This document shows, one piece after another, positions 25,995 through 35,433 of a DNA stretch of 64,000 nucleotides; position 1 is the first letter of the stretch, and the number at the start of each line of letters is the position of its first letter. Source of the DNA: Verrucomicrobiales bacterium (GTDB lineage: Bacteria > Verrucomicrobiota > Verrucomicrobiia > Verrucomicrobiales > DEV007); assembly GCA_029213265.1 (NCBI GenBank), contig JARGNG010000007.1, positions 92,767-156,766 of the forward strand, given 5' to 3'. The notes under the pieces are model-generated. The model was not told the origin of the DNA and searched no databases. It saw nothing but the letters and a program-made list of their open reading frames with translations. A program made the translations under genes and the position numbers.

Positions 25995-27015
25995 TTACGA
26001 ATCACCCTTGGGCGTATCCGGCCCGTCGGCGGGAATCTCAGGCACCTTGATGAACTCTTCGTCAATACGTCCTTTCAGAGAGCCCAGGAATTCGACGACA
26101 GAGGCAACTTCCTCGTCATTCAGTGTCTTCCCGATCTGATACTCGCCCATCTTAGAGACCATCTCCTCCAGGCTCTTGACAGAACCGTCGTGAAGGTAGG
26201 GCCCGGTCTCGGTAATGTTGCAAAGCGACGGAACTTTGAAGAAATACGTATCGGCCTCGTTTTTCGTGTTTTCGAAGCGACCCAGATCTTTTGTCGGCCA
26301 CTCTTTGACCAGTCCCCGCTTCTGATACATATGCCCACCGACTCCCATTCCGTTGTGGCAGGTCGTGCAGCCCTTGGTAATGAAAAGGTTCAATCCCACC
26401 TTCTGACCGCCCGTGAGCGCCTTTTCATCGCCCTTCAAGTAATCATCGAAAGGCGCATGCGTGAGCAATTTGCGCTCGAACGCTCCGATCGCGTTGCCAA
26501 TGTTCGAGTAGGCCATGGACTCATCCTGATCAGGAAACGCCTTTCCAAAAGCTTCCACATATCCGGGGATCTACTTGAGGACCTTGAGAACGCAATCCGC
26601 ATCCGGCATTCCCATCTCAATCGGATTGGTGATCGGACCGACGGCGGTTCTTCGACGTCCTTTGCCCGTCCGTCCCAGAACTGCGCGATGTGAATCGCGG
26701 CGTTGTAGACCGTCGGAGCGGAGCAACCTCCGACCTGGGCATTGGTGCCCTCGGAAGTGGCAAGCCCATTATCGCCGAAGCTGTCGAGAGCGTGACAGGT
26801 ATTGCAGGAGACGGACCGGTTTTTTGAAAGTCGGGTATCGTAGTAGAGCATCCGGCCGAGATCCACCTTGGCATCGTAGACGGGGTTGTCAGGATTCTCA
26901 GCGACCTCAGAAATCAGCTAAAAAGTGCAAGCATCGCCTTGTTTACCTCGACCTGAGCCATGGCACTGGAAGAGAAACATGCGAGAGTGGACAGTGTGAG
27001 GAGTAGATTTTTCAT
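25995..27015 (-). pseudogene. Diheme cytochrome c peroxidase (MauG/CcpA family), broken
   Basis: Reading from ATG 27015 gives a signal peptide (MKNLLLTLSTLACFSSSAMA), then a stop in LALFS*. The family sequence resumes in another frame (EVAENPDNPVYDAKVDLGR) with the first heme motif CNTCH. One base seems lost near 26917-26924. The frame breaks again near 26644-26650 (after DGRAKDVEE; the continuation PAVGPITNPIEMGMPDAD is in the next frame), and an in-frame TAG stands at 26573-26571 (KVLK*IPGYVEAF). The remainder is intact, with the second heme motif CTTCH and the end of the family domain. Intact relatives reduce hydrogen peroxide in the periplasm. Three lesions in one gene suggest decay; local assembly error is the alternative. 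Confidence 0.85.
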
Positions 27016-27148
27016 CAGCAAAACGGGGCTTCCGATAATGACGAAACCGAAGTGTCTATGGTTGTTTAGAATTGTTCCATTTTCTGTTCAATTGCAGATT
27101 TACTCCGGAGAGTAACCCAAACAGGTTTCGCTCCGTCTTTCCCATTGA

Positions 27149-28324
27149 ATGGAAGCTGTGATCGAAGAGCCCCCCATGAAAACCGACCTGACCGAAGCGA
27201 ACGCCCCTTCCCGGTTTCCTATCTGGAAGCGCTTCTTCCGCTGGGTCGCCATAGTAACCCGGTCCATTTTCGGATTTTTCACGATCGTGGTTTGCCTCGC
27301 TCTCGTTTCTGTCGTGCCCGTCCTGAACCTTCTCAGCCTCGGTTATCTACTGGAGGCTTCGGCTCGCGTCGCCCGGGAAGGAAAACTTCGCTACGGCCTG
27401 ATCGGTTTGTCCCAGTTTGCAAGGCTCGGAACCATCGCAATCGGAATCTGGCTTTGGGTCCTGCCACTGCGCCTGCTTTACAGTTTCTGGCAGGATGCTG
27501 AGTTAATCAAAGCCGGCAGCCAGCAGGCAGACCAGCTTCGCCTCTTCCTGTCCTTCTCCATCATTGTCATTTCCCTGCACCTGATCTGGGCTATTCTTCG
27601 AGGGGGGAAATTGCGGCATTTTCTCTGGCCGGCCCCGATTCGGTTTTTCCGTTGGCTTTCGCAGGAAAAGAATGGCGCAGGCCTCCTGCAGAAAGTGAAG
27701 GACTTCTTCGGACGCATTCATCTCGTCGATCTTTGGATTCTCGGAGCAAAAGGCTTCGCCGGCGCGGCGATCTGGCTGGCCATTCCCGTCCTTCTCCTGA
27801 TGGCGGCCGGGTCGGTCGCAAATCCGGGGCTGTCCTTCCTCATCTCGCTGCTTGGCGGCATCCTCCTCGGAATTGTGGCACTGTTTCTCCCCTTTCTACA
27901 AACCCGCTTCGCCGTAACCCGCAAATTCTCCGAGTTCTTTTCCATCAAGGAAGCCCGTCGACTCTTCAAAAAGGCCCCCCTCGCTTTCTGGCTGGCCCTG
28001 TTTGTCACCCTGCTCTTCGCGCTTCCTCTCTATCTCCTGAAGATCGAGCTCACGCCGAACGAAGTCGCCTGGCTGCCCAATCTCGTCTTTGTGCTCTTCA
28101 TTTTCCCGGCACGACTCATCGTCGGATGGGCCCTGTCGCGCGCCCTGCGACGGGACACCAATCGGATCTGGGTGTCCCGTTGGACCGCCCGGCTCGCTGC
28201 TTTGCCGGTCGTGGCTGCGTATGTCTTTCTCGTCTGGCTAACGCAATACTTGAGCTGGCATGGCTCTTTCAGCCTCATGGAACAACACGCCTTCCTCGTT
28301 CCCGCTCCTTTGCTGGGATTGTAA
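27149..28324 (+). CDS. Multispan membrane protein of unknown function
   Basis: 391 residues with about eight predicted transmembrane segments, starting with SIFGFFTIVVCLALVSVVPV and including LAIPVLLLMAAGSVANPGL and FWLALFVTLLFALPLYLL. The motif PVLNLLSLGYLLEA and the amphipathic loops between pairs of helices resemble DUF4013-like or related PVC-group membrane proteins, but I do not recognise a defined family. An alternative start is ATG 27176. It is divergent from the broken peroxidase gene. Confidence 0.75.
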   Translation: MEAVIEEPPMKTDLTEANAPSRFPIWKRFFRWVAIVTRSIFGFFTIVVCLALVSVVPVLNLLSLGYLLEASARVAREGKLRYGLIGLSQFARLGTIAIGIWLWVLPLRLLYSFWQDAELIKAGSQQADQLRLFLSFSIIVISLHLIWAILRGGKLRHFLWPAPIRFFRWLSQEKNGAGLLQKVKDFFGRIHLVDLWILGAKGFAGAAIWLAIPVLLLMAAGSVANPGLSFLISLLGGILLGIVALFLPFLQTRFAVTRKFSEFFSIKEARRLFKKAPLAFWLALFVTLLFALPLYLLKIELTPNEVAWLPNLVFVLFIFPARLIVGWALSRALRRDTNRIWVSRWTARLAALPVVAAYVFLVWLTQYLSWHGSFSLMEQHAFLVPAPLLGL

Positions 28325-28337
28325 CCCGGTAGTCGGA

Positions 28338-28565
28338 TCAGCCGCTGAGCTCGACGCGTTTCCAACGGGAGGCAGCTCCGGTTTTGATCTCGACCCCGGC
28401 ATTACGAACGCCGAACTCTTTCGCGAGAAGGGCGATCAACTCGCGGTTCGCTTTTCCATCGACCGGAGGGGACTTCAATCGTGCGACGCAGACGCCATCA
28501 TCGCCTCCCTTCACGGGCAACTCTTTCGCATTCGGCTTCACCTTGACCTCGATCCAACGGGTCAT
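28338..28565 (-). CDS. DUF167/UPF0235 (YggU) family protein
   Basis: 75 residues with the full family pattern: IEVKVKPNAKE, CVARLKSPPVDGKANRELI and the end FGVRNAGVEIKTGAASRWKRV. The function is not known. It starts 3 bp after the stop of the NagB-like gene, so the two are likely co-transcribed. Confidence 0.92.
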   Translation of the reverse strand: MTRWIEVKVKPNAKELPVKGGDDGVCVARLKSPPVDGKANRELIALLAKEFGVRNAGVEIKTGAASRWKRVELSG

Positions 28566-28568
28566 GGA

Positions 28569-30527
28569 TCACATGCGCCACTTCCGGAAGGCTTCGATCG
28601 CCTCGTACTCCGCCAATCCGAGATCATTGTAGGTCGATGCGATTTCCTGGTTTCGGGCCGGGGCACTGACGTCGTCATCGCTCGTCGACATGAACTTCCG
28701 AATGGCATCGACCTTCTGCTGCAACTGATCCGGACTCATCGGAACCGCCATCTCGATCTCGTGGGCCTCGTAGGGCCGATCCCGTCCCCGGTAGAGCCAG
28801 ACATTGCAGTTCGCAGACCAGTCGCCATTTTCGAGGCTTTTCAGGGCACTCGAAAGAACCTGAAAACAAATCGCCTGATTGGAACTCGGATCCCCCGCGT
28901 CACCGGTCGCGAAGATAATATCCGGTCGAAATGCCTCCAGCACCCCGCGAGTCTTTTCGACATCTACCCCCGAGCTCTGGAACCGGCGATAGCGACCTTC
29001 TTCGTAGAAGGGCAAATCCAGAAAGCGGCTTTCCTCGTTTCCAACTCCGCAAACGGAAGCGGCATCTCTCGCTTCTCCACGCAGAATCATCCCCTTCAAC
29101 CTCCGGACCAATTCCGGATCGACTCCGAATTCCCCCTTGTCGGCAATCGCATCGACGATGGATTGCGCATAGTCTTTCTGGCCGCTCCAGCCTTCCCCGT
29201 CGGTCCTTTCACCCATTTCGAGCACGACCCGGGCAAAGTTTAATGCCGCCACATCGGCGACCCGCAGGTTTCCAGAGGTTTGAAACACGAGCTTCACCTC
29301 GTGTCCCTGCTCTTTGAGTCGGTTGAGCGTGCCGCCCATTCCGATGAAGGCATCCGCAGGTTCCGGGCTTAGGACGAGAACGCGTTTTGGAAACGGCGTC
29401 GCCCGCTCCGGGCGATTCGAATCATCCGCTCCGGGCTTTCCTCCGGGCCAACCGGAAATGGTATGCTGCACCCGGTTGAAGCTGTCGATATTGACCTGGT
29501 AGGCCGCCTCGGAAGTGGACGCGAGCAGATCACCGGCCCCGGCTTCGTTGTAGTCTTCATCGACCAGCTTGAGAATCGGTTTTTCCAGTTTGGAGGAAAG
29601 CCAGACCACGGCCCGGTTCATCATTTCGGCCGACCATTCGACCGGACCAACCAGCCACGGATATCGAAAACGGGTCAAATGAGAGGCGGCGGCTTCGTCG
29701 ACGAGGAAGACTGCCTGGTCATGAGACTGGAGGAAACTCGCGGAAACCCGGTCGTTCATTTCCCCCTCGACCGCTTCCTGCACAATCTCGGCCTTGTTGC
29801 TTCCCCAGGCCATGAGGACGAGTCGCCGGGCATTGAGAATTGTTCCCACCCCCATCGTGATCGCGGATCGGGGAACATTGGCCACGCCCATGAAGTCGGC
29901 CGCGGCATCCTGGCGGGTCACCCGGTCCAGCGTGATCATGCGGGTGATCGAGTCCGCGGACGATCCCGGTTCGTTGAAACCGATGTGACCGGTTCGGCCA
30001 ATCCCGAGGATTTGCAGATCGAGGCCGCCCGCTTCGGCAATCGCCTTTTCGTAGCCGAGGCAGAAATCGTAGACATCCTCCATCGGCACCGTGCCGTCCG
30101 GAATGTGGATCTGGTCCTCCGGGATGTCGACATGATCAAACAACTGGTCATGCATGAAGCGGTAGTAGCTCTCCGGATGATCCCGTTGCAGACCGTAGTA
30201 TTCGTCCAGGTTGAAAGTGATTACATTCGTAAAGGTCAGCCCTTCTTCCTTGTGCAAGCGAATCAATTCGCGGTAGAACGGCACCGGGGTCGACCCGGTC
30301 GCAAGCCCTAACACAACCTTCTCACCGGATTCCTGACGGGATTGGATCAGCTCCGCCAGCTCGGTGGCCAATTCCACACTCGCTTCGCTGGAGCTGGGAC
30401 GAATGAGAGTTCGAACCTTTTCAAACCGCTCCTGCTGAGTGCGTTGCTTTTGGCCGGGGGAACCAAAAATCCGGCTGGATTCATCGAGACTGTTCATGCA
30501 AGACGAATATGCTGGCGGCGTTGTCAT
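28569..30527 (-). CDS. Glucosamine-6-phosphate deaminase-like protein fused to a PIG-L-like domain
   Basis: 652 residues (ATG 30527; ATG 30497 is a possible shorter start). Residues 35-300 are a NagB domain with LGLATGSTP, FNLDEYYGL and GIGRTGHIGFNEPGSS. The catalytic His and Glu are present, while the Asp of the E. coli GNDGH motif is Thr (GRTGH), as I recall from the long Bacteroidetes-type NagB proteins. Residues 380-600 align to a PIG-L/LmbE deacetylase (VLVLSPEPADAFIGMGGT). The zinc motif HPDD is SPEPAD, and the later GTH is SNQ, so the deacetylase is probably dead. The NagB part would convert glucosamine-6-phosphate to fructose-6-phosphate and ammonia. It is followed at once by the DUF167 gene. 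Confidence 0.9.
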   Translation of the reverse strand: MTTPPAYSSCMNSLDESSRIFGSPGQKQRTQQERFEKVRTLIRPSSSEASVELATELAELIQSRQESGEKVVLGLATGSTPVPFYRELIRLHKEEGLTFTNVITFNLDEYYGLQRDHPESYYRFMHDQLFDHVDIPEDQIHIPDGTVPMEDVYDFCLGYEKAIAEAGGLDLQILGIGRTGHIGFNEPGSSADSITRMITLDRVTRQDAAADFMGVANVPRSAITMGVGTILNARRLVLMAWGSNKAEIVQEAVEGEMNDRVSASFLQSHDQAVFLVDEAAASHLTRFRYPWLVGPVEWSAEMMNRAVVWLSSKLEKPILKLVDEDYNEAGAGDLLASTSEAAYQVNIDSFNRVQHTISGWPGGKPGADDSNRPERATPFPKRVLVLSPEPADAFIGMGGTLNRLKEQGHEVKLVFQTSGNLRVADVAALNFARVVLEMGERTDGEGWSGQKDYAQSIVDAIADKGEFGVDPELVRRLKGMILRGEARDAASVCGVGNEESRFLDLPFYEEGRYRRFQSSGVDVEKTRGVLEAFRPDIIFATGDAGDPSSNQAICFQVLSSALKSLENGDWSANCNVWLYRGRDRPYEAHEIEMAVPMSPDQLQQKVDAIRKFMSTSDDDVSAPARNQEIASTYNDLGLAEYEAIEAFRKWRM

Positions 30528-30618
30528 CGACTGTCAATCAGCGCAATGGATACAAATCGTGATTCCTCTGATCAATGCGCCTTTACTCCCCTGAAAATTC
30601 ATGCCACAACCTTGCCAG

Positions 30619-32010
30619 ATGAAATTTGCGTACTCCTTTCTCGCCCTGACATTGCTTCTTTCGCTCCTGCCACCGGCTCATGCGGGGGAAAGGCCCAACT
30701 TTGTAGTCATCTTCTGCGATGACCTCGGCTATGGCGATTTATCGACCTTTGGGCATCCCACGATCAAGACGCCCCATCTCGATGCGATGGCCGCCACCGG
30801 GCAAAAATGGACGAACTTCTACGCCGCCGCCTGCGTCTGCACCCCGAGCCGGGCCGGCCTGCTGACAGGACGACTTCCGGTTCGAAACGGAATGTGCTCC
30901 GACACGAGGCGGGTTCTCTTTCCCGACTCGGCCAATGGATTGCCAGCCACCGAAATCACGATCTCCTCCGCCCTCCACGGAGCCGGATACCGCACCGCCG
31001 CGATTGGGAAATGGCATCTCGGTCATCTTCCGGCTTTCCTCCCTACCGCTCACTGTTTCGAAAGTTACTACGGCATCCCCTACTCCAACGACATGTCGAG
31101 AACGAGCAAGGAGGATCAACTCGAGCTTGCCGAACAGGAGAAGTGGTCCGTTTACAACGTGCCCCTTCTCCGTGACACCGAGGTCATCGAACAGCCTGTT
31201 GACCAACGCACCATCACGAAGCGGTACACCGAGGAAACCGTGAAGAAGATTCACGAATTCAAAGAAGAGCCGTTCTTCCTCTATCTCGCCCACAGCCTTC
31301 CTCACATTCCTCTCTTCCGGGGCCCCGAGTTCAAAGAGGTGTCCACCGGCGGTATCTATGGCGATGTCATTGAAGAAATTGACTGGTCCGTGGGGCAGGT
31401 GCAGAAAGCGCTCGAAGAGGCGGGCGTTGCGGAAAACACCCTGGTTGTGTTCACTTCCGACAATGGCCCGTGGCTTCGCTTCAAGACCCACGGAGGAACT
31501 GCCGGCATGCTTCGCGACGGAAAGGGCTCGACCTGGGAAGGCGGCATGCGGGAACCCACCGTGATTAGCTGGCCCGGAAGAATCAAGCCGGGGATCATTC
31601 ATGGAATGGGAGCCACGCTCGATCTTCTTCCCACCTTCGCCAGCCTCGCCGGAGTCGAACTTCCCGGTGATCGCACCTATGACGGATACGATCTGTCCGG
31701 AGTGATTCTCGGAACCGCCGAAACGAGCCCCCGGGAGGAGATGTTCTACTACCACGGGGAGCAACTCTACGCGGTCCGGAAAGGACTCTTCAAAGCCCAC
31801 TTCAAGACGAAGACCAGCTATGTCGGGCAAAAAGAAGCCGTCGTTCCGGAGCGCCCTCTCCTCTATCACCTCGGTGAAGATCCCGGAGAGCAATGGGACA
31901 TCGGCGAAAAACATCCCGAAGTGCTGGAAGAGATCACCGCTCTCGCCGCCCAACACGAGGCCGGAGTCGAGCGAGTCCCGAGTCTTCTGCCCGCCATAAT
32001 TGGTGAGTAG
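30619..32010 (+). CDS. Exported sulfatase (arylsulfatase A family)
   Basis: The ATG at 30619 gives 463 residues with a signal peptide (MKFAYSFLALTLLLSLLPPA). Metal-binding Asp-Asp occurs in VIFCDDLGYGD. The formylglycine signature is CTPSRAGLLTGR, with Cys to be oxidised by an FGE or anSME enzyme. GKWHLGH, TSDNGPW and the terminal HGGTAGMLRDGKGSTWEGG stretch complete the active site. It hydrolyses a sulfate ester, probably on an algal or animal polysaccharide. It is the first of three sulfatases in the window and stands alone here. Confidence 0.95.
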   Translation: MKFAYSFLALTLLLSLLPPAHAGERPNFVVIFCDDLGYGDLSTFGHPTIKTPHLDAMAATGQKWTNFYAAACVCTPSRAGLLTGRLPVRNGMCSDTRRVLFPDSANGLPATEITISSALHGAGYRTAAIGKWHLGHLPAFLPTAHCFESYYGIPYSNDMSRTSKEDQLELAEQEKWSVYNVPLLRDTEVIEQPVDQRTITKRYTEETVKKIHEFKEEPFFLYLAHSLPHIPLFRGPEFKEVSTGGIYGDVIEEIDWSVGQVQKALEEAGVAENTLVVFTSDNGPWLRFKTHGGTAGMLRDGKGSTWEGGMREPTVISWPGRIKPGIIHGMGATLDLLPTFASLAGVELPGDRTYDGYDLSGVILGTAETSPREEMFYYHGEQLYAVRKGLFKAHFKTKTSYVGQKEAVVPERPLLYHLGEDPGEQWDIGEKHPEVLEEITALAAQHEAGVERVPSLLPAIIGE

Positions 32011-32025
32011 TGGAACGTCGATGCA

Positions 32026-32045
32026 GACAGAGCGGGAGCTCTGTC
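32026..32045. terminator. Perfect hairpin downstream of the sulfatase gene
   Basis: GACAGAGC (32026-32033), loop GGGA, GCTCTGTC (32038-32045) lies 15 bp after the stop. There is no T-run, so it may act as an mRNA stabiliser or a factor-dependent stop rather than a classical terminator. Confidence 0.5.
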
Positions 32046-32160
32046 CTCCGGTGAAAAAAGAGAGAGAAGTTGAGACTGCGGTGAATATTCACTGACCTCT
32101 GACTTCCACTTCCTCCCCGGATTGGCGGCGAATCCAATCCTCGCGTAGAATTCATTCCAG

Positions 32161-32805
32161 ATGCCCTCCCCCGCCAACGACCCCGCGCCAGACCGTCCGC
32201 CGCAGACGAAGAACGAGTGGGGCATTCTCGTGATTATTTCGCTCTTCTTTGGAGTCTTCCTCGTCATGGAGTTGGCGAAAGACTTCACCCCGGCGAAGTG
32301 GAGCGTTCCCTTCTTCCTGCTTTCCTGGATCGCTCTTCTTTTTCTCCATGAACTCGGCCATGCCCTGATGGCCCGCTTTCTCGGCTGGAGGGTGGAGCGA
32401 ATCTGCATCGGACTGGGACAAGTCCGTTCGACCTCCCGGATTCTCGGAATGCCCATCGAGTTCCGGACGATTCCTCTTTCCGGCTATGTCCTTCCCCGAC
32501 CCGCTGACCTCATTGCGCCCAGGCTGAAGCAATGCCTCATCTTCTCCGCCGGCCCCGGAATTGAACTGCTCCTCGTCGGCCTGTGCGTGCTTATTTTCGG
32601 GACGGAAGCTCTTCTTCAGCGCACCAACGAGGTTCCTATCATCGCAGTGCAGAGTTTCTGCGTCGCCGCCCTCTTCGGGGCCCTTCTCAATTTGATCCCC
32701 TTCCCCGTGGAAACGAAAGAGGGAACGGCTTGGTCCGACGGGCTCGGAATGATTCTTTGCTGGAAACTCCCCGATGAATGGTTTGCGGAACAGATGGGGA
32801 AATAA
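32161..32805 (+). CDS. M50-type membrane metalloprotease
   Basis: 214 residues with four or five hydrophobic helices. The zinc motif HELGH (63-67, in FLHELGHALMARFLGW) lies in a membrane helix, and NLIPFPVETKEGTAWSDG (about 180-197) supplies the second conserved Asn-Pro/Asp-Gly element of site-2 proteases. It lacks a PDZ domain, so it is of the compact type rather than RseP. The substrate is unknown. It converges with the VWA operon; the two stops are 9 bp apart. Confidence 0.85.
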   Translation: MPSPANDPAPDRPPQTKNEWGILVIISLFFGVFLVMELAKDFTPAKWSVPFFLLSWIALLFLHELGHALMARFLGWRVERICIGLGQVRSTSRILGMPIEFRTIPLSGYVLPRPADLIAPRLKQCLIFSAGPGIELLLVGLCVLIFGTEALLQRTNEVPIIAVQSFCVAALFGALLNLIPFPVETKEGTAWSDGLGMILCWKLPDEWFAEQMGK

Positions 32806-32813
32806 ATTCCCCG

Positions 32814-35429
32814 TCAGGCTCTGCCGAAGAGGCGCTGGACCTGCTCACCAACGCCCATCACATTCTCCCATCGTCTCACGCAGAGATCAGCGAGAAACAC
32901 GGCCAAAAAGACAAAAAGTAGATACGGCCAGAGTTCGACGTAGCGGGAGACATCGGTTCCGGTGAGTTCCAAATCGGAGTCCGGTCCTTCGAGAAAGGTT
33001 CCGCCGCTGATTTCGCAAACCTTGCGGAGCAACTCTTCGTTGACCCGACCCGTCGCAACTTCACTGGAGGGATTGTGCACATAGCCAGCTGAAACGAGTC
33101 GTGATCCGGAACGCGCCCGAACCAGGTAGACCCCCGGTTCCATCGGACGAAAGGAGGATTCATACCAACCGGGCCCTTCCTGATCGAGTGCAAGCGTGGC
33201 GATCGTCTTCATGCCCGACCCCAGTGAATTGGCCGGGACATAAAAAACGTCCGCCTCGACCGTCGCTCCGTTTCTCCGGGTGCCGGCATCCTCGGCCAGA
33301 TCGACTGCGATGTTGACTTCCTCACCGCGTTCCTCAAGACGAAGGTCCATATTCAGTCCCTGCGGTGACCGGGCCGTTTCCCGAAGGATCTGGGACCAGA
33401 GCTGGCTGTATCCGGGCCAGTCCGTGACCCAGAGAGCAGCCCATCGTGATTTACAATCGGAGGTGAACGCGGTGACTTTTCCCAGCCCAAACCGCCAGTG
33501 AGCCAGAAGCGGATCTCCGGTATCGGTGACGAGCGGAACCTGGGAGGTCGCTTTCCGGTTTGTCTTTACATAACCGAGGAGCGGCGGCGCCTCACCGTCC
33601 GTCCAGTCGCGCAACATCGGGTGCGCTTCGACCAGGCTCGGTTCAAAGGCATCCTCGCGAATCATGCGCCCGGTGTGGGTCATGGTGTCCTGGGTGAAAA
33701 TCCGTGTGATCGCCGTCGGATCCATCGTCACGTAGCTTTGACCTCCCCCCGCCGCCGCGATCGCCTGCAGCAACCCGACCTGTGCTCCTGCTCCGACCGC
33801 CACCGTCGAAATGGTAATTCCCTCGGCATGACATTGCGAAGCGAGTGCCTGGTATCCCTGTCCGGACGTTTGTCCGTCGGTCAGGACGATCATGTGTTTG
33901 ATCTTTGTTTTCTGCGCGTTGAGTTCCTCCCGGGCCATCATCATTCCCGGGTAGATGTTTGTTCCCCCGCCGGAACCCAGCAGCGAGATTTGATTTGCGA
34001 GAGCGTTTGTGGAAGTGACCTTGGTCATCGGAACGACTTCGTGAACCTGGGAATCAAAGGCGTAGATCCCGATCGAGTCCTGCGCCGAAAGCAACTCAGC
34101 CGTGGCAATGGCCGCGGATTTGCAGATCTCGATCTTCTGGCCCGCCATCGAGCCGGAGCGGTCAATGACAAGGGCGAGGGACGAGGATTGCTGCTCCTCC
34201 TGATCGGGAGCTTTGAGCTTCACCGGAAGGACTTCCTCGATCGGGGTCCGGTAGTATCCCCCGACACCGAAAGAATTCATGCCGCCGATCATGACGAGCC
34301 CGCCCCCGAGGTTCTCCACGTAGTCGCGAATCGCTGCCATTCGCGCTTCCCCGACCCGGTGAGCCGGCACATCTGAGAGAATAATTCCGTCGTAGCCCGC
34401 AAGCTGTTGCAGAGAGTCCGGCAGACCTTCGGGCGAGCGAACATCCAGACGAATTCCCTCGCGGCTCATCGCATCCTGCAGGTAACGGGCCTCCCCTTCC
34501 TCTCCTTCGACATAGAGCAAAAGCGGTTTTCCCCGGACATCGACGATACTGAGTGCTTCGTTGTTTTCCGGAATCGAGTCGCGCCCCTCAAATCCCTCAA
34601 TGACAATGCGATAGTTGTAGATATTACGCTTTTCGGGAACGCGCTTGAACCGATGGGTAAACGGTTCTCCGGCCTGCAATTCGATGTCTATGGCGTCGAC
34701 CTCGACTCCATTCTCAAACAAACGCACCCGGCCCGGCCCGGACAGCGAGCCTTCGATCGTCGTTTCCAATTCAAGGCTGGCTCCTTCATTGAGACGCGAT
34801 TGCGAACTGACCAGACGGGTGACCCTTACATCCGGCTGGATTTCCCCGGCGATTCCCACCGCATGAATCTTGATTCCGGAAACGGCCGCTTCCTGCGCCG
34901 CTTCAAGAAGATTACCGTCGGTTTCCACGCCATCTCCCACCAACACAATGTGGCGGGAAGTCCCTCCCGGGAAGAGGCCCCGGGCCAGCTCCACGGCCCT
35001 TTGGTAATTGGACGAAGCTCCCACTTCGTTCAAAATCTCCATTCGCCCCTCTTCCCGGAACTCCACAGAACCCTGCTCCGGATAGTGAAGCAGTCGGGCG
35101 GTGCTTCCCGCAGCGACATAACCGACCGGGGGATTCCCGGGAAGCTCCTTTCGAATGGCCTCGGCCGCTTCGTAGACGGCCGAAATGCCTTCCTGTCCCT
35201 CGCTCCGGCTGTGGTCGAGCACAAAAATCACGGCCTGCTCCCGACTCGTGAGAACCCGGGCCGGTGAGGCGAGCGCCAGCAGGGCGAGGATGACCATGAG
35301 GACCCGGAGCACAAGGAGAAGACGACGGCGTTGCGGGCCCATCGGATGATTGGAACGCACGTCGAACCAAACCAGCAGGGCAAGCGCCGGCAGGATCAAA
35401 AACAATGCGTTGGGATGCAGCCAATCCAT
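32814..35429 (-). CDS. Membrane protein with two VWA domains flanking a glutamine amidotransferase-like domain
   Basis: 871 residues. Two N-terminal membrane helices (about 8-24 and 37-56) are followed by a VWA domain whose MIDAS reads DHSRS (72-76) with VGDGVETDG later. An Ig-like beta region (200-300), a class I glutamine amidotransferase-like fold without an obvious catalytic Cys (303-400), and a second VWA with full MIDAS DRSGS (423-427) and LTDGQTSGQG follow. A C-terminal membrane helix lies at about 829-852. Such proteins are known mainly from PVC bacteria. As the last gene of the MoxR operon it is a likely client of the AAA+ ATPase, with most of its mass in the periplasm. Confidence 0.85.
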   Translation of the reverse strand: MDWLHPNALFLILPALALLVWFDVRSNHPMGPQRRRLLLVLRVLMVILALLALASPARVLTSREQAVIFVLDHSRSEGQEGISAVYEAAEAIRKELPGNPPVGYVAAGSTARLLHYPEQGSVEFREEGRMEILNEVGASSNYQRAVELARGLFPGGTSRHIVLVGDGVETDGNLLEAAQEAAVSGIKIHAVGIAGEIQPDVRVTRLVSSQSRLNEGASLELETTIEGSLSGPGRVRLFENGVEVDAIDIELQAGEPFTHRFKRVPEKRNIYNYRIVIEGFEGRDSIPENNEALSIVDVRGKPLLLYVEGEEGEARYLQDAMSREGIRLDVRSPEGLPDSLQQLAGYDGIILSDVPAHRVGEARMAAIRDYVENLGGGLVMIGGMNSFGVGGYYRTPIEEVLPVKLKAPDQEEQQSSSLALVIDRSGSMAGQKIEICKSAAIATAELLSAQDSIGIYAFDSQVHEVVPMTKVTSTNALANQISLLGSGGGTNIYPGMMMAREELNAQKTKIKHMIVLTDGQTSGQGYQALASQCHAEGITISTVAVGAGAQVGLLQAIAAAGGGQSYVTMDPTAITRIFTQDTMTHTGRMIREDAFEPSLVEAHPMLRDWTDGEAPPLLGYVKTNRKATSQVPLVTDTGDPLLAHWRFGLGKVTAFTSDCKSRWAALWVTDWPGYSQLWSQILRETARSPQGLNMDLRLEERGEEVNIAVDLAEDAGTRRNGATVEADVFYVPANSLGSGMKTIATLALDQEGPGWYESSFRPMEPGVYLVRARSGSRLVSAGYVHNPSSEVATGRVNEELLRKVCEISGGTFLEGPDSDLELTGTDVSRYVELWPYLLFVFLAVFLADLCVRRWENVMGVGEQVQRLFGRA

Positions 35430-35433
35430 AAAC

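Noticed and set aside
28260..29243. A 327-codon open frame on the plus strand
   Set aside because: Overlaps the DUF167 and nagB-like genes on the opposite strand; these have strong family signatures.
30739..31956. A 405-codon open frame on the minus strand
   Set aside because: Antisense to the first sulfatase.
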